DNA of 64,000 nucleotides from Actinocatenispora thailandica (GCF_016865425.1 NZ_AP023355.1:1982198-2046197); one strand, 5' to 3'. Numbered from the stretch's first letter, positions 32,964 to 40,608 are shown. The notes: generated by a model not told the origin, from the letters alone. Numbers and translations are program-made.

Positions 32964-32992
32964 TTGACAACCACGCCGGCCGACGGTTGTAT
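32964..32992 (+). promoter_or_regulatory. Putative promoter with overlapping ACAACC-N12-GGTTGT dyad
   Basis: TTGACA (32964-32969) is a consensus -35; TTGTAT (32987-32992), 17 bp on, is a weak -10. The perfect dyad ACAACC (32967-32972) and GGTTGT (32985-32990) overlaps both, so a regulator bound there would block the promoter of the GH114 gene. Confidence 0.5.
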
Positions 32993-33141
32993 GCACCCCG
33001 ACACGACACCGTGCCGAACGGGTCGTGCCGACCAGGTAGATCGGGCCCGGTCGACGCCGGTGTTCTCCGGTGCCGGCACCAAGGTCGCCAGGGCGTCGTC
33101 GCCCGAGGCGGGGCCGATCCCGAACGGCTCGGAGTGTCGTC

Positions 33142-33963
33142 GTGATCGACCGTTCCCGTTCCGGTACCCGTCGCGCGCTCTCGGCCGTGATCGTGCTGGC
33201 CGCGACGCTGGTCGCCGCCGGCGTGCCGGCCGGTGGGGTGCCGGACGTCGTGGCCCCGCCGGGCAACGCCGGTGTCGACTACCAGCTCGGCGCGCCCTAC
33301 CCGCCGCCGAGCGGGGTGCGGGTGGTGTCCCGGGACCGCAGCGCGCGGCCGGCGCCGGGCGTCTACACCATCTGCTACGTGAACGCCTACCAGACCCAGC
33401 CGGGCGAGCTCGGATGGTGGCGCGCCCACCACGATGACCTGTTGCTGCACGATGCGGACGGCAACGAGGTGGTCGACCCCGACTGGGGCGAGGTGCTGCT
33501 GGACACCTCGACCGCGGCGAAGCGCGCCACGCTGGCCGCCGTCGTCGGCCGCTGGATGCACGGGTGTGCCAGGGACGGCTTCCGCGCCGTCGAGCCGGAC
33601 AACCTGGACTCGTGGACCCGCTCGCGGCGGCTGCTGGACCGCTCCGACGCGCTGGCGTACGCAGGGCTGCTGATTGCCCGGGCGCATGCGGACGGGCTCG
33701 CGATCGGCCAGAAGAACACCGCCGAGGTGTCGGCCGCCGGCCGGCGGGCCGGGTTCGACTTCGCGGTCGCCGAGGAGTGCGCCGAGTACGGCGAGTGCGG
33801 CGACTACACGGCGGTGTACGGCGACGAGGTGTTCGTCATCGAGTACGACCGGGCCGGATTCGTCCGGGCCTGCCGCACCGTGGGCGAGCGACTCTCGGTG
33901 GTGTTGCGCGACCGGGAGGTCACGGCGCCCGGCTCCGCCAGCTACGTCCACGACGCCTGCTGA
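33142..33963 (+). CDS. Secreted GH114 protein (endo-alpha-1,4-polygalactosaminidase-like)
   Basis: A 273-residue exported TIM-barrel protein. A signal peptide (RRALSAVIVLAATLVAAGVPAGG) leads to the GH114 domain with WQ-like VDYQLG, TICYVNAYQTQPGE, AVEPDNLDSW and IGQKNTAEV. These are hallmark blocks of the family, in which Asp/Glu residues of EPDNLD and the late EECAEYGECGDY segment are catalytic candidates. GH114 enzymes cleave galactosamine-containing exopolysaccharides such as Pel or fungal galactosaminogalactan. GTG 33142 was chosen because GGAG lies seven bases before it and it directly precedes the signal peptide. It may remodel the organism's own matrix or a competitor's. Confidence 0.85.
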   Translation: MIDRSRSGTRRALSAVIVLAATLVAAGVPAGGVPDVVAPPGNAGVDYQLGAPYPPPSGVRVVSRDRSARPAPGVYTICYVNAYQTQPGELGWWRAHHDDLLLHDADGNEVVDPDWGEVLLDTSTAAKRATLAAVVGRWMHGCARDGFRAVEPDNLDSWTRSRRLLDRSDALAYAGLLIARAHADGLAIGQKNTAEVSAAGRRAGFDFAVAEECAEYGECGDYTAVYGDEVFVIEYDRAGFVRACRTVGERLSVVLRDREVTAPGSASYVHDAC

Positions 33964-34010
33964 TCCTCCCGCCCGAACCCAGGGGGAGCGCACGCCGATC
34001 GACCGGACCA

Positions 34011-34028
34011 GGCGGCGGCCCCGCCGCC
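34011..34028. terminator. Hairpin between convergent GH114 and sortase genes
   Basis: GGCGGCGG-CC-CCGCCGCC is fully self-complementary, giving a stem of seven pairs with a four-base loop, in the 93-bp gap between the two convergent genes. It could end transcription from both sides. Confidence 0.5.
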
Positions 34029-34056
34029 CGGCGCGGGCGCCGGGTGCAGCGGTCGG

Positions 34057-35166
34057 TCAGGAGGTGGTCTGCAGTGGCCGGGCCGCTTCCGCGGCGGTCT
34101 CCCGGTGCGACGAGGTCAGGCTCGCGAACACCACCACGTTGCGTTCGTAGCTGTGGGTTCGCTCGTCGAACCGGCCGCCGCAGGTCACCAGCCGCAGGCT
34201 CGGCCCGGCAGTCGGCCCGTACACCGCGGTCGCCGGGAACCGGGTCTTCTCGTACCCGGCGACGCCGTCGACGGTGAACACCGCGACCGTGTGGTCGGCC
34301 CGGGTCACCTGGACGGTGTCGCCGCGGGTGAGCGCGCCGAGGTAGTAGAACACGGCGGGGCCGGTGCGGTGCGAGTCGACGTGGCCGAGCAGCACGGCGG
34401 CGCCGGACTGTCCAGGCGTCACGCTCCGGTCGTACCAGCCGGTCAGGTACGGGTGGTCGATCGGCGGCACCGCGACGGTGTCGTCCGCGTCCAGGCCGGT
34501 GGCGATGATCGGCGCGTGGATGTGGGCCCGCGCCACGTCGATGCGTACCGGTGTCGACGGCGGCAGCGGGGCGGCAGCCGACGGCGCTGGTGTCGCGCTG
34601 GTGCTCGGCGCGGGCGGTGCGACGACGGCGCTGGGCGGCGCCTGCGCCGCGGTCGGTTGCGGCGGCGGCGTCGGGGCCCGCATCATCGCGAGGACCAGCA
34701 GTGTCGCGCCGAGCACGCCGCCCAGGACCAGCAGCACGCCGAGCACCGTCCGCCAACCCGCCGCCCCACCGTGCGCCAGCGGATCCCACTCGGCCGGGGG
34801 CGGTCCGTCGCGTTCCCCGCCCCGCTCGTGCGCGCCGTCTCGTTCGGGCCGGCCGGGCCGCTCGCGTTCGACGTCTCGCTCGGGTTGCTTGCCCCGCTCG
34901 TGCGCGCCGTCACCCTCGGGGCGCCCGCGCGGCTCGCGTTCGGCGCCCCGCTCGGGTAGCTCGACGGTGTCGGCTCCGGCGCCCGGATGCCCGGCGGTCG
35001 GCGGCACCGGGGCCGGGGCCGCGGGTGCCCGGAAGTCGGATGCCGGGAAGTCGGGTGCCGGGAAGGCGGGTGCCCGCAACTCGGGTGCCGGGAAGGCGGG
35101 CGCCGGGAACTCGACGGTCGGGGCCTCGGAGTCCCGGCCGCCGGGGTCGCTCGCCGGCTGCGTCAT
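34057..35166 (-). CDS. Sortase (class E/F type) with long disordered cytoplasmic N-terminus
   Basis: A 369-residue sortase. Residues 1-165 are disordered and charged, with six FPAP/FRAP-like five-residue units (about 20-50) and repeated GRPExDGAHERG blocks. A single membrane helix (WRTVLGVLLVLGGVLGATLLVLAMM) and a Pro/Ala/Ser linker follow, then the sortase barrel with His262 (LLGHVDSH), Cys329 (LVTCGG) and Arg342 (SYERNVV). The barrel's motifs fit actinobacterial class F/E sortases. It would cut LPxTG-type signals and join the protein to peptidoglycan. Two candidate substrates are encoded nearby (LPVTG at 31753-32805 and NPDTG at 35218-35703). ATG 35166 is preceded by GGAGGGG at very short spacing. 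Confidence 0.87.
   Translation of the reverse strand: MTQPASDPGGRDSEAPTVEFPAPAFPAPELRAPAFPAPDFPASDFRAPAAPAPVPPTAGHPGAGADTVELPERGAEREPRGRPEGDGAHERGKQPERDVERERPGRPERDGAHERGGERDGPPPAEWDPLAHGGAAGWRTVLGVLLVLGGVLGATLLVLAMMRAPTPPPQPTAAQAPPSAVVAPPAPSTSATPAPSAAAPLPPSTPVRIDVARAHIHAPIIATGLDADDTVAVPPIDHPYLTGWYDRSVTPGQSGAAVLLGHVDSHRTGPAVFYYLGALTRGDTVQVTRADHTVAVFTVDGVAGYEKTRFPATAVYGPTAGPSLRLVTCGGRFDERTHSYERNVVVFASLTSSHRETAAEAARPLQTTS
35023..35112. repeat. Six tandem 15-bp units inside the sortase N-terminus
   Basis: Variants of GGGTGCCGGGAAGGC repeat six times without gaps, encoding pentapeptides such as AFPAP, DFPAS and ELRAP on the minus strand. The period keeps the frame, so copy number can change without disrupting the sortase. 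Confidence 0.85.
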
Positions 35167-35217
35167 CACCCCTCCGTCCCGGTGCCCGAGCGGCCCGCGG
35201 CCCGACACCGTGACGCG

Positions 35218-35703
35218 TCAGTGCTTCTTCGGGCGCCGTACCAGCAGCAGCACGCCGCCTGCCGCGACCACGCCGAGCACGCCCAGGCCCGCCGCGGCGA
35301 GGGCGGTGCTGCCGCCGCCCAGCTGCGCCGTCGCCCCGTCACCGGTGTCCGGGTTGCCGCCCGGCGTCACCGTGAACTGTTTGGTACCGGGGTCGGGTGT
35401 CGAGGTGTTCTTGCAGTTGACGGTGGCGGTGTAGGTGCCGGGTTGGACGTTGCTGAACGTCGCGCTCAGCACGCCGCTCGCCTCCGGGTTGCCCGCCATG
35501 TCCTGCTCGGTGGCGTCGTTGGAGCCGGTCTGGATGGCTGCGACGGCGCCGGTCGAGGCGCAGTCGGAGGTGCTCACCGTGACCGTGCTGCCCTGCACCA
35601 CGACCGCGACGACCGGCGCCGCGGAGGCACCGGACGACAGGGCCAGGGATGCACCAGCGGCACCGAACGCCCCGGCGACGACGATCCTGCGCACGAAGGA
35701 CAT
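35218..35703 (-). CDS. Small exported protein with NPDTG-helix-positive tail (sortase-signal-like)
   Basis: A 161-residue protein. A signal peptide (RRIVVAGAFGAAGASLALSSGASA, cleavage near Ala28) is followed by about 85 residues of beta-rich domain with two Cys (TSDC and VNCK), then NPDTG at 117-121, a Gly/Ala/Leu membrane helix and RRPKKH. The C-terminus has the layout of a cell-wall sorting signal, with Asn in place of Leu in the recognition pentapeptide. The sortase gene lies 51 bp downstream on the same strand, so the two are probably cotranscribed and enzyme-substrate partners. The family is otherwise unknown to me. ATG 35703 has a GGGGGG ribosome binding site nine bases upstream. Confidence 0.8.
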   Translation of the reverse strand: MSFVRRIVVAGAFGAAGASLALSSGASAAPVVAVVVQGSTVTVSTSDCASTGAVAAIQTGSNDATEQDMAGNPEASGVLSATFSNVQPGTYTATVNCKNTSTPDPGTKQFTVTPGGNPDTGDGATAQLGGGSTALAAAGLGVLGVVAAGGVLLLVRRPKKH

Positions 35704-35730
35704 CCCCTACACCCCCCAAATCGCATATGA

Positions 35731-35745
35731 GGTGACTCAGTCACC
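35731..35745. promoter_or_regulatory. GGTGACT-C-AGTCACC palindrome upstream of the NPDTG-protein gene
   Basis: A perfect 15-bp palindrome with seven-base arms, 28 bp before the start codon and next to the AT-rich CATATG (35723-35728), in the promoter region of the NPDTG-protein/sortase unit. A further palindrome, CGTGATCACG, lies at 35765-35774. Likely operator; the regulator is not identified. Confidence 0.5.
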
Positions 35746-35802
35746 GTAAACGTTGCCGGCCGTTCGTGATCACGTTCTGGCCAGCTGCCACCCTGCCGGG
35801 TG

Positions 35803-36639
35803 TCACGGCCGGTCGGGCAGCCCCGCCGGCTCGGCCGTCAGTGCAGCGACGTCCTCAGTGGACAGTTGCAGTGTCGCGGCGGCGACGTTCTCGGCCAGGT
35901 GGCGCTGGCTCGCCGTGCCGGGGATCGGCAGCAGCACCCGGGAGCGCTGCAGCAGCCAGGCCAGCGCGACCTGGGGCGGCGTCGCGTCGTGCCGGGCGGC
36001 GACCGCCCGCGCGGCCGGCGTGAGCGTACGGGGCGCCACCGGCAGCCACGGCAGGAACGCGATGCCGTGCCGCTCGCAGTACGCCAGCACGTCCTCGTGC
36101 CGCCGGTCGCTCAGGTTGTACCGGTTCTGCACGGCGGCGACCGGCACGATCCGGCGGGCAGCCTCGATCTCGGCCACCGACACCTCGGAGAGCCCGACGT
36201 GTCGCACCTTGCCCTCGTCGCGCAGCTGCCGCAACGCCCCGTACTGGTCGGCCGGCGGCACCGTCGCGTCGATGCGGTGCAGCTGGAACAGGTCGATGCG
36301 GTCCAGCCGCAGCCGGCGCAGGCTCAGTTCGGCCTGCTGCCGCAGGTACTCCGGCCGGCCGCAGTCGTACCAGGCGTCGCCGAGGTTGATCCGGCCGGCC
36401 TTGGTGGCGAGCACGAGCGAGTCCGGGTACGGGTGCAGCGCCTCGGCGAGCAACGTTTCGTTGTCGCCCAGGTCGTACGAGTCGGCGGTGTCGATCAGCG
36501 TGACGCCGAGGTCGACCGCCCGTCGGGCCACCGCGACGGCGCGGGTGCGTGCCGCGGCCGGTCTCCCGGGCAGCCGCAGCGCACCGAATCCGATCCGGCG
36601 CACCGGCAGGTCACCGCCGAGCAGGAACGTGTCTGTCAT
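35803..36639 (-). CDS. Aldo/keto reductase
   Basis: A 278-residue NADPH-dependent aldo/keto reductase. The catalytic tetrad is Asp50, Tyr55, Lys79 and His120 (LIDTADSYD, LATKAG, FQLHRID). IGFGALRLPG opens the barrel, and IPGTASQRHLAENVAA is the cofactor phosphate-binding end. It belongs to the bacterial AKR group related to IolS/YajO. AAGGGAG precedes ATG 36639. It is divergent from a LysR regulator across an 87-bp spacer with a nested dyad, so LysR control is the simplest model. The physiological carbonyl substrate is unknown. Confidence 0.9.
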   Translation of the reverse strand: MTDTFLLGGDLPVRRIGFGALRLPGRPAAARTRAVAVARRAVDLGVTLIDTADSYDLGDNETLLAEALHPYPDSLVLATKAGRINLGDAWYDCGRPEYLRQQAELSLRRLRLDRIDLFQLHRIDATVPPADQYGALRQLRDEGKVRHVGLSEVSVAEIEAARRIVPVAAVQNRYNLSDRRHEDVLAYCERHGIAFLPWLPVAPRTLTPAARAVAARHDATPPQVALAWLLQRSRVLLPIPGTASQRHLAENVAAATLQLSTEDVAALTAEPAGLPDRP

Positions 36640-36682
36640 GGGTCTCCCTTCGCCCGCTCCACTGTGCGGGACGCATATCGTT

Positions 36683-36706
36683 AAGACAAGCAAGACTGTC
36701 TTTGTC
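36683..36706. promoter_or_regulatory. Nested inverted repeats between aldo/keto reductase and LysR genes
   Basis: AAGACA (36683-36688)/TGTCTT (36697-36702) and GACAA (36685-36689)/TTGTC (36702-36706) form two overlapping perfect dyads in an AT-rich island between divergent genes. LysR proteins bind such dyads (T-N11-A type) in exactly this position to control themselves and the divergent target. Confidence 0.6.
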
Positions 36707-36726
36707 GAATCGCGTAGCATCACTAC

Positions 36727-37611
36727 GTGCTCAATCTGGAACGGCTGCGAGTGCTGCGTGCGATCGCGGCGACCGGCTCGGTCCGCGGCGCCGCGGCCAC
36801 CCTGCACGTCACCACCTCCGCCGTCTCCCAGCAGATGGCCCGGCTGGAGCGGGAGATCGGCCAGCCGCTGGTGGAACGCAACGGTCGCGGCATCCGGCTC
36901 ACCGACGCCGCGCTGCTGCTGTCCGAGCACGCCGGTGCGCTGCTGGCCCAGGCCGAGGCGGTCGAGACGGACCTCGCCCGGCACCGCGGCGCGGTGGTCG
37001 GTGAGCTGCGGCTCGCCGCGTTCGCCACCGCCGCCCGCGGCCTGCTGCCGACCGCCCTCGCGGCGCTGCACGACCGGTACCCGGCGCTGCGAACACGCAC
37101 CGCGGAGCAGGAGCCGGACGTGGCGCTCCCGGCCGTCGCCAGCGGGGATCTCGACCTCGCGATCGCCCAGGACTGGCCGGAGTCGCCGTTGACCCTGCCG
37201 GCCGGCTCGGCCCGGACCGGCCTGCTCGACGACGTGTTCGACGTCGCGCTGCCCGCCGGGCACCGGCTCGCCGACCGCCCGACCCTCGACCTGGTCGAAC
37301 TCGCCGCCGACGACTGGGTCGGCTGGTCGGCCGGGCAGCTGTGTCACGACTGGCTGCGCCGCACCGTGCCGGACGCCCGGGTCCCGCACACCGCGAGCGA
37401 ACACGCCACCCAGCTGGCGCTGGTCGCCGCCGGGCTCGGCGTCGCGCTGCTGCCCCGGCTCGGCCGCGATCCGGTACCGGACGGGGTTCGGTTCGCCGCG
37501 GTGCGGCCGGCACCGGTACGCCGGGTGTTCGCGGTCTGGCGGTCCGCGGCGGCCCGCCAGCCCGCCATCCGGGCAGCCCTCGCCGCGCTGCGCGACGCCG
37601 GCCGCCGCTGA
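36727..37611 (+). CDS. LysR-family transcriptional regulator
   Basis: A 294-residue LysR regulator. The N-terminal helix-turn-helix is LERLRVLRAIAATGSVRGAAATLHVTTSAVSQQMARLE (residues 4-42), and the periplasmic-binding-protein-like effector domain runs from about 90 (GELRLAAFATAARGLLPTAL) to 285. The GTG at 36727 gives the canonical short lead into the DNA-binding helix. No ribosome binding site is visible before it, so translation may be leaderless or weak. It is divergent from the aldo/keto reductase, its likely target. Confidence 0.92.
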   Translation: MLNLERLRVLRAIAATGSVRGAAATLHVTTSAVSQQMARLEREIGQPLVERNGRGIRLTDAALLLSEHAGALLAQAEAVETDLARHRGAVVGELRLAAFATAARGLLPTALAALHDRYPALRTRTAEQEPDVALPAVASGDLDLAIAQDWPESPLTLPAGSARTGLLDDVFDVALPAGHRLADRPTLDLVELAADDWVGWSAGQLCHDWLRRTVPDARVPHTASEHATQLALVAAGLGVALLPRLGRDPVPDGVRFAAVRPAPVRRVFAVWRSAAARQPAIRAALAALRDAGRR

Positions 37612-37842
37612 CTCGGGTACTGCGGGTCCGCTGGTCACCGCGGCTCGTGCGGGCCGGCGACCGGCCGCGCCGGCAGGTCCGGGCACTGATCGGAGAGGAC
37701 GTCGCCGGCGGCGCGGCGTGGCCGGCCGGCCGACCCGTCGACCGGAGGTACCGGAGCGGTTGTGCGACAGGGCATCCGGCGCGAACCGATCGGCGCGCGC
37801 GAGCAGCCGACCGGCTGAGCTGCCCGGCCCGGCCCGAAAGCT

Positions 37843-37858
37843 ACGGTGTGATCACCGT
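37843..37858. promoter_or_regulatory. ACGGTG-TGAT-CACCGT inverted repeat upstream of lamin-tail gene
   Basis: Six-base perfect arms around TGAT, 37 bp before the secreted lamin-tail gene, in a 284-bp spacer that otherwise shows nothing recognisable. It contains GTGATCAC, also present in the palindrome at 35765-35774. Possible operator. Confidence 0.35.
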
Positions 37859-37895
37859 GCGTCGCCGGGTGGCGGCGCGAGCGAAGGAGCGGCGT

Positions 37896-38345
37896 ATGCG
37901 TGCGGCGATGCGGGTCGGAATCGGGGCGGCCGCGGCCGGTCTGGCGGCCGTGGTGCTGACGGCGACACCGGGCACGGCGGCGACCCCGGCGGTGCACTTC
38001 GCCGGCATCCAGTACAACGCCCCCGGCGCCGACACCACCAGGAACGTCAACGGTGAGTACGTGAAGATCTCGAACTCCGGTAGCAGGGCGGTCAGCATCC
38101 GGGGCTGGTCGGTACGGGACGCGGCCGGCCACCGGTACACGTTCCCCACCTACACCATCAAGGCGCACGACAGCCTCTGGCTGCACTCCGGCAAGGGCAG
38201 GCACACGCACCGCACCTTCTACTGGGGCTCCGGCTGGCACATCTGGAACAACAACGGGGACACCGCGACGCTGCGGGACACCCACCGCGTGCACGACACC
38301 TGCCGCTGGACCCGGTCGACCTCGTCCGGCTGGAAGACCTGCTGA
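37896..38345 (+). CDS. Secreted lamin-tail-domain protein
   Basis: A 149-residue exported protein. A signal peptide (MRVGIGAAAAGLAAVVLTATPGTAA, ending near residue 30) precedes a single lamin tail domain with VHFAGIQYNAPGADTTRNVNGEYV, ISNSGSRAVSIRGWSVRDAAGHRY, and NNNGDTATLRD. Such small secreted LTD proteins are common in Streptomyces and relatives, with no assigned function; the fold is immunoglobulin-like and may bind surfaces or nucleic acid. GAAGGAG is eight bases before ATG 37896. It is not in an operon. Confidence 0.88.
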   Translation: MRAAMRVGIGAAAAGLAAVVLTATPGTAATPAVHFAGIQYNAPGADTTRNVNGEYVKISNSGSRAVSIRGWSVRDAAGHRYTFPTYTIKAHDSLWLHSGKGRHTHRTFYWGSGWHIWNNNGDTATLRDTHRVHDTCRWTRSTSSGWKTC

Positions 38346-38460
38346 GGCCCGCGCCGGCCGCGGTGGCCCGCCCGGCGCCACGGAACCGGCACGGTTTCGG
38401 TGCACCGTGTGCACGGCGGATCCCGGGAATCCGCACAACCGGTGAGTAGCTTCGCCGGGC

Positions 38461-39918
38461 ATGAGAGTCACGATGGTGCTGCCGGCGCTGACCGAGGCGA
38501 CCAGCCCGCGGCTGCGGCCGATCAAGTACTCGCTGTTTCCCCCGCTGGGGCTGGCCACGCTGGCCGGCTACCTGTCCGACTCCGACGAGGTGCGGATCGT
38601 CGACGAGCACGTGCAACCGTTGCGGCTGGACGACGACCGGCCCGATCTCGCGGTGATCCAGCCGTACATCACGTCGGCCCGGCGGGCCTACCGGCTCGCG
38701 GCGGCGTACCGGGCGAAGGGCGTGCACGTGGCGATGGGCGGGCTGCACGTCACGTCGCTGCCGGAGGAGGCGGCCCGGCACGCCGACACGATCTTCCTCG
38801 GCCCGGGCGAGGACATCTGGCCGGCGTTCCTGGCCGACTTCCGGGCGCGCCGCCCGAGACCGCGGTACGAGTCGCGCGAGCGCACCCTGGTCCGGCTGCC
38901 GCCGGTGCGGCGCGACCTGATCGACCGGCGCCGCTACCTGGTGCCGAACTCGCTGGTGGTGTCCCGCGGCTGCCCGCACCACTGCGACTTCTGTTACAAG
39001 GACGCCTTCTTCACCGGCGGGAAGTCGTTCTACACCCAGGCGGTCGACGACGCGCTCGCCGAGATCGAGCGGCTACCCGGCCGGCACCTGTACTTCCTGG
39101 ACGACCACCTGTTCGGCAACCGGCGCTTCGCAGAGGCGCTGTTCGACGGGATGCGGGGGATGGGCCGGGTCTGGCAGGCCGCCGGCACCGTCGACTCGGT
39201 GCTCGCGCCGGGTTTGCTGGAGCGCGCGGTCGACGCCGGCCTGCGCAGCCTGTTCGTCGGTTTCGAGACCGTCAACGACGCCAACCTGCCGGCCCAGCGG
39301 AAGCGGCAGAACATCGGCCGGGACTACGCGGCTGTCGTGCGGCGGCTGCACGGGGCCGGGGTGATGGTCAACGCCAGCTTCGTGTTCGGCATGGACGACG
39401 ACGGACCGGACGTGTTCGACCGCACCGTCGACTGGGCGGTCGGCCAGGGGATCGAGACCGCGACCTTCCACATCATGACGCCCTACCCGGGAACCGCGCT
39501 GTACCAACGGATGCAGCAGGCCGGCAGGATCCTGCACACCGACTGGGACCGGTACGACACCCGGCACGTGGTGTACCGGCCGGCCAGGTTGACCGCGGCC
39601 GAGCTGACCGACGGGTACCGGCGGGCGTACCGGGACTTCTACCGCTGGCCGGCGATCTGGCGCGGCGCCGGGACCAAACCGCCCGGTCGGGACCGGCTGC
39701 GGCACCTGGCCTACGCGGGCGGCTGGAAGAAGCTCTCCCCGCTGTGGCACCCGCTGATCCGGGCCCGCCAGGTGTCCCGCGCGCTGCCGTTCCTGGAGTC
39801 GCTGCTGGGCAGCTTCGGTGCCCGCCGCTCGGCCCCGCCCGCTCGCACCGCACGGGCTGCCCGCCCGGGAGCGTCACCGTCTCTCGACACCGCCCGCCCG
39901 CGAGACCCGGCCAGGTAG
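38461..39918 (+). CDS. B12-binding-domain radical SAM protein
   Basis: A 485-residue radical SAM enzyme. The N-terminal 1-140 region is a cobalamin-binding-like Rossmann domain (FPPLGLATLAGYL, VIQPYITSARRAYRLAAAYR, VAMGGLHVTSLPEEAARHAD). The radical SAM core starts at SRGCPHHCDFCY, with Cys171, Cys175 and Cys178 binding the 4Fe-4S cluster. The C-terminal third (HIMTPYPGTALYQRM, RHVVYRPARLTAAEL) matches the DUF4070-containing subgroup. Such enzymes methylate or rearrange unreactive carbons. No classic DxHxxG motif is seen in the B12 domain, so it may not bind cobalamin tightly. No partner genes indicate a substrate. No clear ribosome binding site precedes ATG 38461; ATG 38473 is an alternative. 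Confidence 0.86.
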   Translation: MRVTMVLPALTEATSPRLRPIKYSLFPPLGLATLAGYLSDSDEVRIVDEHVQPLRLDDDRPDLAVIQPYITSARRAYRLAAAYRAKGVHVAMGGLHVTSLPEEAARHADTIFLGPGEDIWPAFLADFRARRPRPRYESRERTLVRLPPVRRDLIDRRRYLVPNSLVVSRGCPHHCDFCYKDAFFTGGKSFYTQAVDDALAEIERLPGRHLYFLDDHLFGNRRFAEALFDGMRGMGRVWQAAGTVDSVLAPGLLERAVDAGLRSLFVGFETVNDANLPAQRKRQNIGRDYAAVVRRLHGAGVMVNASFVFGMDDDGPDVFDRTVDWAVGQGIETATFHIMTPYPGTALYQRMQQAGRILHTDWDRYDTRHVVYRPARLTAAELTDGYRRAYRDFYRWPAIWRGAGTKPPGRDRLRHLAYAGGWKKLSPLWHPLIRARQVSRALPFLESLLGSFGARRSAPPARTARAARPGASPSLDTARPRDPAR

Positions 39919-39987
39919 CCGTCCGGGATCGGCGCCGGCGCCGCGACAGCTCCGGCCCGCGCGGGCGGGGCGGGGTAGCGTCGGGGT

Positions 39988-40608
39988 ATGGAGTCGAGGA
40001 CCGACGCGGACACCGCCCTGCAGCTCGCCGACTGGCGCCGCACCGTCGCCGAGCTGTACGCCCAGGTGCGCGCCGCCGCCGACCCGGTCGCCGGGCACGC
40101 CCGCTGGCGAGCCGGGCGCGACGCGTTGTTCGGCCGGCACCCGCAGAGCCCGCTCGCGGCCACCGATCCGTTGCGGGGCACCGGCCTGCCCTACTGGCCG
40201 TACGATCCGGCGCTGCGCTTCGAGCTGCCGGTGACGCCGCCGGACGCGCCGCAGCGCCGGGAGGTCGACACCGGCGCCGACGGCGTCACCAGCTACGAGC
40301 TGATCGGCTCGGTGCGGCTGCCCGCGCCGGTGTCCGGCACGCTCGCGGTGTGGTGGACGCGGCAGTACGGCGGCGGGTTGTTCCTGCCGGTGCGCGACGG
40401 CACCGCCGGGCGCACCAGCTACGGGGCCGGCCGCTACCTGCTGGACACCGCCAAGGGCGCCGACCTCGGCGGCTCCGGCGGCAGCCTGCTGCTGGACCTC
40501 AACTTCCTCTACCACCCGTCCTGCCGGTACGACGACAGCTGGGTGTGCCCGCTCGCGCCGGCCGAGAACACGCTCGCCGCCGAGATCCGCGCCGGCGAGC
40601 GCCTCTGA
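39988..40608 (+). CDS. DUF1684 protein
   Basis: A 206-residue cytosolic protein of the DUF1684 family. The hallmark C-terminal half is present: RTSYGAGRYLLDTAKGADLG, LLLDLNFLYHPSCRYDDSWVCPLAPAENTL. The N-terminal half (DWRRTVAELYAQVR, HPQSPL) also fits. Function is unknown; the conserved Tyr/His/Cys cluster (YHPSC-YD--WVCPLAP-EN) suggests a ligand or metal site. It stands alone between the radical SAM gene and the molybdenum-cofactor gene. ATG 39988 lacks a strong ribosome binding site (GGGGTAGCGTCGGGGT upstream). Confidence 0.85.
   Translation: MESRTDADTALQLADWRRTVAELYAQVRAAADPVAGHARWRAGRDALFGRHPQSPLAATDPLRGTGLPYWPYDPALRFELPVTPPDAPQRREVDTGADGVTSYELIGSVRLPAPVSGTLAVWWTRQYGGGLFLPVRDGTAGRTSYGAGRYLLDTAKGADLGGSGGSLLLDLNFLYHPSCRYDDSWVCPLAPAENTLAAEIRAGERL

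Larger units (their letters stand above)
32806..33141. other. 336-bp spacer holding two hairpins and a promoter
   Basis: Between the LPVTG protein and the GH114 gene. It contains a 15-bp perfect stem (32822-32854), a second 10-bp stem (32869-32896), and a promoter-like TTGACA with an overlapping dyad (32964-32992). The remaining 150 bp before the GH114 start shows no coding signal, so the GH114 transcript would have a leader of about 140 bases. Confidence 0.5.

Noticed and set aside
35765-37858. Shared GTGATCAC palindrome at 35766-35773 and 37848-37855 as a common operator
   Set aside because: The same octamer arises often from Val-Ile-Thr codons in this genome, and only two intergenic copies are seen, so coincidence is likely.
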